Of a stretch of 50,384 nucleotides of DNA, positions 10,301 to 17,937 are shown one piece after another. Origin of the DNA: Alphaproteobacteria bacterium (lineage in GTDB: Bacteria; Pseudomonadota; Alphaproteobacteria; UBA11222); assembly GCA_009693835.1 (NCBI GenBank), contig SHWM01000008.1, positions 1-50,384 of the forward strand. Reading direction: 5' to 3'. Every line of letters starts with the position of its first letter. Position 1 is the stretch's first letter. Under the pieces are notes generated by a model that was given only the letters and a program-made list of their open reading frames with translations, made no database searches and was not told the DNA's origin. Both the position numbers and the translations under genes were made by a program.

Positions 10301-10729
10301 GGCACCATCCGCAAGGGCGGCGAATGGATGATCGCTTTTGCCCAGGTCAGCGTGCCGATTTTTACCGTCCTTATGCGGCGCAGTTTTGGCGTCGCCGGGA
10401 ACGCCTATGCCACACCCAGAGCTGCGGCCTCGGCGCGGGTCGTGTGGCCGGCGGCGGATGTCGGCGGCATTCCACCCGAGGGCGGCATCGAGGCGGCCTA
10501 CAAACGCCAGCTGGCGGAAGCCGCAGACCCTGCCGCCCTGCGCGCCGAAATCGAGGCGCGGATCGAGAGCGTGCGCGGGCCTGTGGGTCCGTTGAACCGT
10601 TTTCAGATCGAAGAAATGATCGACCCCCGCGACACCCGCTCCTGGATATGCGAATGGATCGGCGACGCCGCCCGGATTGCCTGTCAAACCGGACGTCTGA
10701 TCCCGCGGCCCATGGGATTCCGGCCGTAA
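7340..10729 (+). CDS. Single-chain biotin-dependent acyl-CoA carboxylase (BC-BCCP-CT fusion)
   Basis: The protein has 1129 residues and carries all three parts of an acyl-CoA carboxylase. Biotin carboxylase spans about 1-440 (MFKRVLIANRGEIAIRI, HPGYGFLSEN, KASAGGGGRGMR, ECNPRIQVEHT). The biotinyl domain spans about 495-570, with lysine 528 in AMKMET. The carboxyltransferase spans about 605-1129 (CT-N with SSGGGSVASM, CT-C with NLVDNPGFAVGIEHE). Such one-chain enzymes are known as long-chain acyl-CoA carboxylases, for example in Mycobacterium and Rhodopseudomonas, and act broadly on acyl-CoAs with ATP and bicarbonate. The start is a TTG at 7340 behind GGGGAGGG. That codon gives the canonical biotin carboxylase N-terminus and no in-frame ATG is near. 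The true acyl substrate cannot be read from sequence. Confidence 0.9.
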   Translation: MFKRVLIANRGEIAIRIARAAAGLGVESVSIFSPADHLGLHTRVSTHSHPLGGTAGDPVAAYLDVEAVVAAAIANRCDCVHPGYGFLSENAAFARHCLAEEVTFIGPRPEALSLFGDKVKARQLAGSLGIPIVPGSKGALETVADALQAAETIGYPVMLKASAGGGGRGMRLVTNAAGMEAAFQRCRSEAVAAFGDGSLFLEKAIQRPRHIEVQILADKSGNTVHLWERDCSVQLRNQKVVEIAPAHGLEAGLRSRLLEDALRLAKAGHYTNAGTVEFLLAPETGAYYFIECNPRIQVEHTITEEVTGVDLVEAQFRIAAGVTLAELGLSTPPAARGFAVQARVTASGSGTISSYKEPAGPGVRVDSCGYLGLTPPPQFDPMFAKVIGRSNSTGTLASALERTRRALSEFHIAGLPTNLGQLQAILSEPSVLAGDARTTLLSENEKLSLPSGGLTAKPEGSLALLIQQAGGPGRGRMAPPANPAASLSVPEGEEGVEAPMGGTMLEVTATVGATVAAGDTLMVISAMKMETSVTAPCAGVVTALAYEVGAAISPGQVVAVIAPSDDAQTRAARRADDADSWAPMIAQVASMQAIAHRRFAPDSTDPGVVRQRSRAKLTCRERIDLLLDGGSFREVGSLAGFASYDGEGGVADFTPANHVGGWGAIAGRRAVVCADDFTSRGGHSDGAVGEKSRYLDEMALEMRCPSVRLLDGSSGGGSVASMVPKQAEGTTAAQESSGAIKAGRPRVSGGGGSFLPGHLGATMYAQQLSTVPVVNVLLGSVVGIGAAKAVLGHFAVMVRDIAQLFVAGPPVVSHAMGYDVTKEDLGDWRIHCRNGSVDTLAETEAEAVAMAQRFLSYLPASVYEAPPVLEAEDPADRREEELFFIVPRKRSSTFDIRRAIRLMADKGSFFEIGALWGTDQVVGFARFKGYPVGVIASDSRHENGGALTADGCDKLRRHLDLCDLFHLPVVNLVDNPGFAVGIEHEMAGTIRKGGEWMIAFAQVSVPIFTVLMRRSFGVAGNAYATPRAAASARVVWPAADVGGIPPEGGIEAAYKRQLAEAADPAALRAEIEARIESVRGPVGPLNRFQIEEMIDPRDTRSWICEWIGDAARIACQTGRLIPRPMGFRP

Positions 10730-11083
10730 AGCCTGTTTCACCTAATTTGAAGAGTGAGAAATCTTCGGCCTGTCACCCCGGATTTACTCGCCTCGGCGAA
10801 GCAGGGGCTCTCGCCGCGCTAGCGTTGGCGCCGCGGGTCGCTCCGGCGTAGCCGGGTTCCGGGGTCCACCAGCCTTCGCAACAAGGCTGCGGCTTGGCAG
10901 GGGGGCCACAAGGATGAGCCTGTGTATTTTAACCTGGACCCCGCAACAAGTGCCCCCGGGACTGGCCTTTGGCCAGCCCGAGGACAGGCTCAGGTGACAC
11001 AGTGATCGGGGTGATTCAATATAAAATCATCACGATCTAGCGCATGCCACAAATTCGGCGGGCGCTATTATCTCTACTTATGC
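10730..11083. repeat. Gene-free spacer with an imperfect palindromic repeat-like element
   Basis: I see no gene in these 354 bases. Nested inverted arms suggest one large imperfect palindrome: TGTCACC at 10771-10777 against GGTGACA at 10993-10999, and GGGGTCCA at 10861-10868 against TGGACCCC at 10935-10942. The CCCCGGATTT...CCGGGTTCCGGGGTCC style resembles dispersed intergenic repeats of alphaproteobacteria. It lies between a plus-strand gene end and a minus-strand gene end, where a bidirectional transcript end or repeat insertion is common. Confidence 0.5.
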
Positions 11084-11848
11084 TCAGGCTTTGAGGGCCG
11101 CCTCACGGGCGGCGCGCACCGAAGCATTGGTCTGGTTATAAAGCAGATCGCGCCGCGCCTTTTCCTCTTCCGGAGTGAATTTCGTCTTGTTCAGATCACT
11201 CCCGGCGGCCCGCCCGCGTTTCACCGCCTCGCGGGCCCCAACCGTTTCCAGCCAGCGTTTCAGATGCGGAAAGCCGTCCATGGAGCCCGGCTCGGTATAA
11301 ATGAGCCGGTCCAGCAGCACCGCCCAGGGCCAGCTGATCATGTCGGCGATGGAATATTCGGCGCCCGCCAGATAGGGGTGCGCGGAAAGCTGTGCGTCCA
11401 TGACCCCCGCCAGACGGTCAACGTCACCGATGAAACGGCGCTGGCCATATTCGAGCTTTGATTCATCATCAACCATGCTTTTTGCTGTGTTCTTGAAATG
11501 GTTGGCGTTGCCCATCATCGGCCCCAGATTGGCCATCTGCCAATGCACCCATTGCAGCACGGCGTATTTGCCCGCAATATCCTTGGGCATGAACTTGCCC
11601 GACTTTTCCGCCAGATATTCCAGGATGGCGCCCGACTCGAAAATCGAGATCGGATTGCCGCCGCCCAGCGGCGCATGATCGATGATTGCAGGCATGCGGT
11701 TATTCGGGCAGATACGCAAAAATTCCACCTTGAACTGATCGCCGCCCCCGATATCGACCGGCACAATTTTGTACGGCATGCCGCACTCTTCCAGCATGAT
11801 GGTGATCTTGTGGCCGTTCGGTGTAGGCCAGTAATAAACGTCAATCAT
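11084..11848 (-). CDS. Glutathione S-transferase, Nu-class/YfcG-like
   Basis: The protein has 254 residues with the chosen ATG at 11848, preceded by AGGAGG at about 9 bases; a longer frame upstream adds a basic, unconserved stretch. The N-terminal thioredoxin-like domain (MIDVYYWPTPNGHKITIMLE; NNRMPAIIDH; ISIFESGAILEYLAEKSG) has the Asn-containing TPNGHK motif of the YfcG/YghU group, which binds glutathione or its disulfide and shows disulfide-reductase activity. The helical C-terminal domain follows (HFKNTA, YSIADMISWPWA, FPHLKRWLETVGAREAVKRG). About 40 extra residues at the C-terminus are charged. Neighbours do not suggest a substrate. Confidence 0.87.
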   Translation of the reverse strand: MIDVYYWPTPNGHKITIMLEECGMPYKIVPVDIGGGDQFKVEFLRICPNNRMPAIIDHAPLGGGNPISIFESGAILEYLAEKSGKFMPKDIAGKYAVLQWVHWQMANLGPMMGNANHFKNTAKSMVDDESKLEYGQRRFIGDVDRLAGVMDAQLSAHPYLAGAEYSIADMISWPWAVLLDRLIYTEPGSMDGFPHLKRWLETVGAREAVKRGRAAGSDLNKTKFTPEEEKARRDLLYNQTNASVRAAREAALKA

Positions 11849-12025
11849 GGCGGCGCGCCTCCTGCTGCGGTTCTTGTTCTGGTCAGATAAATGATAGGCA
11901 ATCGCAACAGCTTTGACCAGTGCCGGCCGGGAGAGGGGGCCAAATCTGGCAGATTTCAACCGGTCAGGACAGCAGGAAATGTATCCGCCACACGGCCGCG
12001 ATGGAAAGCAGGCCGTATAAACTAT

Positions 12026-12379
12026 TCAGGCAGCCGGATTGACGGGGACGTTTTTGGTGCCCAGCACCAGTTCGAGAGAGACATGGTCCCCCATCATCCT
12101 GCTGGATTTGGACGCTTTCCGGGCCATCGGGATTTTCAGTTTGATACAGTAATTCAGCAGTATGGCGCCAAAATTCGCATAGGAGATAAGAAACTGACGC
12201 TCGATATTTCTGCCATAGCTCAGAAAATTGACACAGAGATGATCTGTCTCTCCCGGTTCAGACGACACCGATAATATCTTGCCTTCGCCCAGCCGGGGAA
12301 TATCCGGTCCTTCAAAGGAATTAATGGTGTTGAAAATTTCCTCATGCGTAAAAATTATATTCTTTACTTCCGCAGGCAT
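12026..12379 (-). CDS. Hypothetical protein, 117 residues
   Basis: I do not recognise this protein. It starts with MPAEVKNIIFTHEEIFNTIN from an ATG at 12379 behind GGGGGTGA, has no signal peptide or clear membrane segment, and is of mixed alpha/beta character with a central CVNFLSYGRNIERQFLISYA. The C-terminal third is basic (ARKASKSSR). It lies 48 bases downstream of dksA on the same strand and could be cotranscribed with fliX and dksA. A role in flagellar or stress regulation is only a contextual guess. Confidence 0.6.
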   Translation of the reverse strand: MPAEVKNIIFTHEEIFNTINSFEGPDIPRLGEGKILSVSSEPGETDHLCVNFLSYGRNIERQFLISYANFGAILLNYCIKLKIPMARKASKSSRMMGDHVSLELVLGTKNVPVNPAA

Positions 12380-12427
12380 AAATTATCACCCCCCAAGGTT
12401 AAGGCACCGCCTGTACTGGAAATGCCG

Positions 12428-12844
12428 TTAATCGTCGCGGTGAATTTTTTCCCGCCGCTCATGGCGTTCCTGCGCCTCGATACTCAGCGTGGCGACCGGC
12501 CGCGCATCCAGGCGGCGCAGGCTGATAGGTTCGCCGGTTTCCTCGCAATAACCGTAGCTGCCGTCATCCAGCCGTTTCACCGCCGCGTCAATTTTGGCGA
12601 TCAGTTTGCGTTGCCGGTCGCGGGTGCGCAATTCAATCGAACGGTCGGTTTCATCGGACGCGCGATCCGCCATGTCCGGGTGCTGCGTGCTCTCATTTTG
12701 CAGATGTTTGAGCGTTTCGCGGCTTTCCAGAAGGATGTCTTCTTTCCACTTCAGAAGCTTGAGCCGGAAATATTCCCGCTGCCTGGGATTCATGAAGGGT
12801 TCGCTATCCTTCGGACGATACTTGGGAGAAAGCTTGGTCGCCAT
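12428..12844 (-). CDS. dksA: DksA-family RNA polymerase-binding regulator, single-cysteine type
   Basis: The protein has 138 residues and the DksA layout: an N-terminal helix, a long coiled coil with tip residues D57 and D60 (HPDMADRASDE), then ELRTRDRQRKLIAKI and a C-terminal zinc-finger-like fold (DGSYGYCEETGEPISLRRL). DksA binds RNA polymerase through its secondary channel and works with ppGpp. The finger keeps only C100; the other three cysteine positions are replaced (T, and residues near ARPVA and IEAQ). This resembles the low-cysteine DksA of other alphaproteobacteria that do not rely on zinc. It lies next to fliX, an arrangement familiar in this class. Confidence 0.9.
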   Translation of the reverse strand: MATKLSPKYRPKDSEPFMNPRQREYFRLKLLKWKEDILLESRETLKHLQNESTQHPDMADRASDETDRSIELRTRDRQRKLIAKIDAAVKRLDDGSYGYCEETGEPISLRRLDARPVATLSIEAQERHERREKIHRDD

Positions 12845-13019
12845 ATCCCTGCTCCATAACTCTTCCGGTTAACAACGCTTCCATTTAGTAAAACGGCGTG
12901 ACTATAGGTTTCCCCGCAGCCTGTATCAATCCAGCTAACTAATTAATTTCGGCATGCCCGATATATGGAAAAGCTGCCTGAAATACCTCCAACGCTCCCT
13001 CATGATGCGGAGTACAGCT

Positions 13020-13448
13020 CTAGAATATAACCTTGGACATCTCAAGCTTGGCCAGTTCCACCTTGGCCCGCAACTCAATATCCGACAGAATGAGACTGAG
13101 ACGCGGATCGATAAAACCCTCGCGCTTTACACTGCTCAGCGCCAGAAGTCGACGCAATTCTCTCTCGGGCAGGGCGCCGGTCAACAGGCCGTGGCGAATA
13201 TCGTCCAGCAGATCCAGCATTTCCTCCGCCTCGTTCAGCGTATTGGCGCGGCCATGTCCCCGGTCATCCACCTCCTGGATGCTCAACAAGGAGCTGACGA
13301 CAGGAACCGGCGCCGCGCCAGTCACGGGGCGCGACTCGGTAACGTTGTCCGGCTGGTCAACAGAAAAGCCCACACCATCCCGTGAGCGAACAGCGCTTCT
13401 ACGCCGAACCGGCGCTGATTCGAATTTGCCTGACCCGGTAATTTTCAT
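13020..13448 (-). CDS. fliX: Flagellar assembly regulator FliX
   Basis: The protein has 142 residues, the usual length for FliX, a cytoplasmic regulator that in Caulobacter couples early flagellar assembly to the sigma-54 activator FlbD. It starts MKITGSGKFESAPVRRR, typical of the family, and the conserved half follows (EEMLDLLDDIRHGLLTGALP, LRRLLALSSVKREGFIDPRL, ILSDIELRAKVELAKLE). It is divergent from the flgI start, as in Caulobacter and relatives. The flgI gene beside it is a fragment fused to another gene, so a working flagellar operon is not shown by this window. Confidence 0.9.
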   Translation of the reverse strand: MKITGSGKFESAPVRRRSAVRSRDGVGFSVDQPDNVTESRPVTGAAPVPVVSSLLSIQEVDDRGHGRANTLNEAEEMLDLLDDIRHGLLTGALPERELRRLLALSSVKREGFIDPRLSLILSDIELRAKVELAKLEMSKVIF

Positions 13449-13611
13449 GTCAAACCATGCCTCTGGCTACATTGTTAGGCATTTATGCTTAACAATTTAT
13501 GAAGCTGTTCCTGCCGTGGGGAGGAGGGTTAATTATGCAAGCCGGGCGGCAATATTTGCCGTCACCATATCAGCGGGGAATAAAAAACGCTGTTAATTCA
13601 ATATATTAGAG

Positions 13612-13627
13612 TGGCATGGTTTTCGCT
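13612..13627 (+). promoter_or_regulatory. Possible sigma-54 promoter of flgI
   Basis: TGGCATGGTTTTCGCT resembles the -24/-12 consensus TGGCACG-N4-TTGCW with one mismatch in each half. It ends 50 bases before the ATG at 13677, a sensible leader length. Flagellar structural genes of this class are often sigma-54 dependent, which supports the reading; two mismatches keep it tentative. Confidence 0.4.
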
Positions 13628-13676
13628 TATCCCCTATCGCCCGGCAGAAGATCCGTGGCACCTTAGGGATCGGACC

Positions 13677-15302
13677 ATGTTCAGAATTAGTACCGGATAT
13701 CTATTTCCATCGGGAATTTTTCAATACGCCAGGCCGTTATGGCCATTGCTGAGCCGTTTATGCGTGGTTCTGGCGCTCGCAACCCCCCACCCGGCGGAAG
13801 CCTCACGGATCAAGGACGTGGTCGATTTTGAGGGTGTGCGCAACAATATGCTGATCGGCTATGGCCTGGTGGTCGGATTGAATGGCACGGGTGATTCGCT
13901 CCGCAACGCCCCTTTTACCCGCCAAAGCCTGGAATCCATGCTAGAGCCGCTGGGCGTCAACACCCGTGGTGCGACGCTGAACACCTATAATATCGCGACC
14001 GTCATGGTGACGGCGAACCTGCCCCCCTTCGCCGCGCAGGGCACCAATGTGGATGTCACCAGCCACGTCACCCAGTCCGGCCAAATCCAGACTGTAACCG
14101 CAGGCGATGTCTCCCGCCTGCCCGGCCTGAATATGTGGATGCGCGCGGCATTTAAAATTGTTTCGCATATCAGGACAGGCAACCTGGTGATCGTGATGCC
14201 AGATGGACGCAAGTTCCTGTTTGCGGGCGAGAAGCCGGGTGAAACGGGAGTCATCATTGTCCGTGACCCGCGTTTTGCCCGAAAGCTGCTATTGGACGGC
14301 GGGATGGGATTTGCCGAGGCCTATCTGGACGGACAATGGGATACGCCCGATCTGCGCAGGCTGCTTCAGCTCATGGCGTTCAATAATTCGAGCATAGGAG
14401 CCAAGGCGCAGGGATCGAGAGCCATCGCGCTGCTGGAACGCCTGCACCACAGGATATTACAGCGCAATTCACGGCCAGGCGCGCGGCGCAACATTGAATA
14501 TCATTACGACCTCGACAATGACTTTTATGCCTTATGGCTTGACGCCGGCATGACCTATTCCTCAGCCCTGTTCCGGGATGCGGAGGAAAGCCTTGAACAG
14601 GCACAGCGCAACAAATATCAGGCGCTGGCGCAACGCATCGGTCTGGGCCCGGACCATCATCTGCTTGAAATTGGCTGCGGCTGGGGCGGATTTGCCGAAT
14701 TCGCGGGGGCCAAAATTGGCTGCACCATCACCGGCATCACCATCAGCCCTAAGCAATATGACTTCGCGCGCCGCCGCATCTTTGAAAAGGGCCTTGCCGG
14801 AAAGGTAAACATCGGCATTCAGGATTACCGCGATGTGTCGGCGCAATATGACCGCATCGCCTCGATTGAAATGTTCGAGGCGGTGGGCGAAACCTACTGG
14901 CCGCATTATTTCGGAAAGTTGCGCGACAGCCTGTTGCCAGGAGGTCTGGCCGGCATTCAGTTGATCACCATCGCAGACCGGCATTTTGAAAGTTACCGGC
15001 GGGGACGGGATTTCATACAGCGCTATATATTTCCAGGCGGCATGCTGGCCAGCCCATCTGTGTTGCGCGCGCAGATAGAACGCGCCGGATTACGTCTTCA
15101 GCAGCAGGTTTCGTTTGGTCAGGATTACGCCGATACCCTGCGCCGCTGGAACGAGCGCTTCCTGGCCAAATGGCCGGAGATTGAAAAGCTGGGTTTCGAT
15201 ACGCGGTTCCGCCGCATGTGGCACTATTATCTGGCTTATTGCGAGAGCGGGTTTTTATCGCGCAATACAGATGTGGTGCAAATGGCCCTGGCGCCTGCGT
15301 GA
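13677..15302 (+). CDS. FlgI N-terminal part fused to cyclopropane-fatty-acyl-phospholipid synthase
   Basis: One frame codes for two unrelated proteins. I chose ATG 13677 (AGGGA about 7 bases upstream; 541 residues); an ATG at 13611 would add 22 residues and overlap the putative promoter. A signal peptide (PLWPLLSRLCVVLALATPH) is followed at 13800-14060 by the FlgI P-ring start: SRIKDVVDFEGVRNNMLIGY, GLVVGLNGTGDSLRNAPFT, VTANLPPFAAQGTNVDV. Near 14060-14110 this changes to an SAM-dependent cyclopropane synthase/mycolic acid methyltransferase-type protein: VMPDGRKFLFAGEKPG, LDGGMGFAEAYLDGQWDTPD, YHYDLDNDFYALWLD, LLEIGCGWGGFAEFAG, EMFEAVGETYW. About three quarters of FlgI is missing. Exported with the signal peptide, the enzyme would lack SAM; internal ATGs at 14133 and 14139 could give a cytosolic enzyme of about 389 residues. 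Confidence 0.85.
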   Translation: MFRISTGYLFPSGIFQYARPLWPLLSRLCVVLALATPHPAEASRIKDVVDFEGVRNNMLIGYGLVVGLNGTGDSLRNAPFTRQSLESMLEPLGVNTRGATLNTYNIATVMVTANLPPFAAQGTNVDVTSHVTQSGQIQTVTAGDVSRLPGLNMWMRAAFKIVSHIRTGNLVIVMPDGRKFLFAGEKPGETGVIIVRDPRFARKLLLDGGMGFAEAYLDGQWDTPDLRRLLQLMAFNNSSIGAKAQGSRAIALLERLHHRILQRNSRPGARRNIEYHYDLDNDFYALWLDAGMTYSSALFRDAEESLEQAQRNKYQALAQRIGLGPDHHLLEIGCGWGGFAEFAGAKIGCTITGITISPKQYDFARRRIFEKGLAGKVNIGIQDYRDVSAQYDRIASIEMFEAVGETYWPHYFGKLRDSLLPGGLAGIQLITIADRHFESYRRGRDFIQRYIFPGGMLASPSVLRAQIERAGLRLQQQVSFGQDYADTLRRWNERFLAKWPEIEKLGFDTRFRRMWHYYLAYCESGFLSRNTDVVQMALAPA

Positions 15303-16687
15303 CATCACCCCCGTCTGCTCCCCCCCGACATGGCCCTGGCGGCGCGGGCCATCAAAGGCTGGGCCTGGGAACCTATATCGCTTATGGCATCCCCGCCTTG
15401 CCGATGGAGGTGTTCGCTGTGCCGATCTATATCTATATCCCGCCCTTTTATGCGCAGGAACTTGGCATCGGCATGGCCGCCATTGGCACGGTCCTGACGC
15501 TGGCGCGCATTGTGGACGCGGTAGCCCAGCCGGTCATAGGCATACTATCCGACCATCTCAATACCCGCTGGGGGCGGCGCAAGCCCTGGGTGGGGGCCAG
15601 CGCGCCCCTGCTTCTTATCGCGGCCCTGATGCTCTGCATGCCGCCGCAAGACACGGGCAGCGTCTATCTGTTTTTCTGGAGCGTGGTGATCTATGTGGCG
15701 TCGTCTGCAATGACTCTTCCGTATACAGCCTGGGCCGCCGAACTTTCGGGAGATTATTACGAACGCTCCCATATCGTGGCCTGGCGCGAAGGGCTGACTG
15801 TTGTCGCCACCCTGATCGCCACCATTATTCCCGCGCTGGTGACGAAATATGCCGGTAACGACACGCATCTGCCGCTGATCAGCATCGTTCTGTTCGCCGG
15901 AATCCTGTTGCCCATATGCATCCCCATTGCGCTCCGCAGGGTACCTGAAATGCCGGTACTCCATTTCCGGGAAAACAATTGGCGCACCGGCCTGGGCATT
16001 GTGTGGCGCAATCACCCGTTCCGCCTGGTGCTGGTGGCTTTTTTACTGAACGGTGTCGCCAACTCTCTTCCCGCTACACTGTTTTTACTCTTTGTCACCC
16101 ATGTGCTGGATGCCGCCGCCTATCAGAGCATGCTGCTGTTTTCCTATTTTGGGGCCTGGGTCCTGTCGGTCCCGCTGTGGCTGAAGCTGGCCCACAGATA
16201 TGGCAAGCACAAGGTCTGGTCCGCCTCCATGGTCTGGGCGTGCCTGATATTTGTGTGGGTGCCTTTTCTTTCCCTGGGCGATGTGCCCGCCTTTCTGGCG
16301 ATCTCGATCCTAAGCGGTATCGGCCTTGGCGCGGATATGGTGCTGCCTGCTTCGATGCAGGCGGATGTGGTGGATGCGGATACGCTGGAAAGCGGTTCGC
16401 AGCGCACCGGGCTGTATTTCTCCATGTGGAGCGTCGCGACCAAACTGTCGCTGGCCGGGGCGGTCGGCATCGCCTTCCCGCTGCTGGACTATATCGGGTT
16501 TGACGCGCAGTCATCGCTTAATGGCGTGGACGCGCTCGCGGGGCTGTCGCTGCTTTATAGCATTGTGCCGGTCGCGCTAAAAGTCATGGCGGCGAGGCTG
16601 ATCTGGAATTTTCCGATTGACGCGGAGACCCAGGGCCGCATCCGCGAGGAAATAGAACGGCGCGGCACCAGCGGCCATCTGGTATAG
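15299..16687 (+). CDS. GPH-family (MFS_2, MelB-like) transporter
   Basis: The protein has 462 residues from a GTG at 15299 that overlaps the TGA of the preceding gene (GTGA), indicating translational coupling; a longer upstream frame runs inside the synthase gene. About 12 membrane segments are visible. Family marks are RIVDAVAQPVIGILSDHL, RWGRRKPWVGASAP in the first cytoplasmic loop, LPYTAWAAELSGDY, and SGIGLGADMVLPASMQADVV in the C-terminal half. GPH members are cation symporters for sugars or related solutes. I recall MFS_2 transporters beside cyclopropane-synthase genes in other alphaproteobacteria, with an amine-oxidase-like protein and DUF1365, which are missing here. Confidence 0.85.
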   Translation: MTSPPSAPPRHGPGGAGHQRLGLGTYIAYGIPALPMEVFAVPIYIYIPPFYAQELGIGMAAIGTVLTLARIVDAVAQPVIGILSDHLNTRWGRRKPWVGASAPLLLIAALMLCMPPQDTGSVYLFFWSVVIYVASSAMTLPYTAWAAELSGDYYERSHIVAWREGLTVVATLIATIIPALVTKYAGNDTHLPLISIVLFAGILLPICIPIALRRVPEMPVLHFRENNWRTGLGIVWRNHPFRLVLVAFLLNGVANSLPATLFLLFVTHVLDAAAYQSMLLFSYFGAWVLSVPLWLKLAHRYGKHKVWSASMVWACLIFVWVPFLSLGDVPAFLAISILSGIGLGADMVLPASMQADVVDADTLESGSQRTGLYFSMWSVATKLSLAGAVGIAFPLLDYIGFDAQSSLNGVDALAGLSLLYSIVPVALKVMAARLIWNFPIDAETQGRIREEIERRGTSGHLV

Positions 16688-16693
16688 CGCCCA

Positions 16694-17920
16694 TTAATCA
16701 ATAAGCGCCTGATAGGTCAGAACCCTCATCTCCCGGCGCAGCGGATAGCTGGACGAGGGCATTAGCTGAGTCAGCAACATCCCGGTCAATTCTTCGCCCG
16801 GATCATTCCAGAACATCGTGCTGGCCATGCCGCCCCAGGCATATTCCCCCGGCGAACCAATGACCTGCGCGCGCGACGGGTCCAGCATCACCGAAAATCC
16901 AAGTCCGAATCCGATGCCGTCATAGCTTGTTTCACTGAACACCGGCTGCCCCATGCTGGTCAGATCGCCGCCCGACGGCAAATGGTTGCGCGTCATATAA
17001 TCGACCGTCTTGCGCCCCAGCAGCCGGGCGCCCGGTCCTTCGCCCCGGTTCAGCAGCATATGGCAGAAACGCAGATAATCGGCAGCGGTCGAGACCAGCC
17101 CGCCTCCGCCCGAGAGAAATTTCCGCGGCTTCAGATAGCGGCTGGTGGCGGGCGCATCCGCCACCAGCAGACTGCCGTCCTTGCGTTTGGAATAATTGGT
17201 TGTCAGCCGCCCGGCCTGCCCCGCCGGGACATGAAAACCTGTATCGTTCATGCCCAGCGGACTAAAAATCCGCTCACGGAAAAAATCATCAAGCGCCTGG
17301 CCGGAAATGACTTCGACGAGATGCCCGAGCACATCCGTCGACATGGAGTAATTCCACCGCGCGCCCGGCTGAAACTGCAACGGCATTTCGGCGAGTTTCA
17401 GCATGAAATCAGCCGTCGAAAGTTCTGTCGTGCCGCCGTCCAGCCCGTTCAGCCGGTACATGGCGTCCACCGGCGACGTGCCCATAAAACCATAGGTAAG
17501 ACCAGAGGTGTGCGTGAACAGATCACGGAAGGTAATTGCCCGTTCCAGCGCGGCGGTCTCGGGCTTGCGCGCCGTGCCGCCGGTAAACACCCGCGCACCT
17601 GCAAAGGCGGGCAGATACCGGCTGATGGGATCGTCCAGCTGGAACCGGCCTTCTTCATACAGCATCATCGCGGCCACGGACGTCACCGGTTTGGTCATGG
17701 AATAAATGCGGAAGATGGAGTCGAGTTCCAGCGCACGGCCCGACCCGATATCCATCTTCCCGCGCGCGTCGAGATAGGCCAGTTGCCCCCTGCGCGCCAC
17801 CAGGGTGAGCACGCCCGAAAGCCTGCCGTCATCAATATATCTCTGGAAGTGCGGCCCAATGCGTGCCAAGCGTTTGGGGCAGAGACCGACGCGTTCCGGG
17901 TCCTCGTTGACTTTAAGCAT
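16694..17920 (-). CDS. Serine hydrolase of the class C beta-lactamase/class VIII esterase fold
   Basis: The protein has 408 residues and the catalytic features of the beta-lactamase-related serine hydrolases: the SxxK motif S74-M-T-K77 in RIYSMTKPVTSVAA, the tyrosine motif beginning at Y191 in WNYSMSTDVLGHLVE, and WGG in EYAWGGMAST near residue 365 where class VIII esterases carry WGG or HxG. No signal peptide is seen, so it is probably cytoplasmic, which favours an esterase over a beta-lactamase. It converges on the transporter gene with 6 bases between stops and is divergent from corA with an 18-base gap. Confidence 0.88.
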   Translation of the reverse strand: MLKVNEDPERVGLCPKRLARIGPHFQRYIDDGRLSGVLTLVARRGQLAYLDARGKMDIGSGRALELDSIFRIYSMTKPVTSVAAMMLYEEGRFQLDDPISRYLPAFAGARVFTGGTARKPETAALERAITFRDLFTHTSGLTYGFMGTSPVDAMYRLNGLDGGTTELSTADFMLKLAEMPLQFQPGARWNYSMSTDVLGHLVEVISGQALDDFFRERIFSPLGMNDTGFHVPAGQAGRLTTNYSKRKDGSLLVADAPATSRYLKPRKFLSGGGGLVSTAADYLRFCHMLLNRGEGPGARLLGRKTVDYMTRNHLPSGGDLTSMGQPVFSETSYDGIGFGLGFSVMLDPSRAQVIGSPGEYAWGGMASTMFWNDPGEELTGMLLTQLMPSSSYPLRREMRVLTYQALID

Positions 17921-17937
17921 TTTACTCCCTGGCGAAT

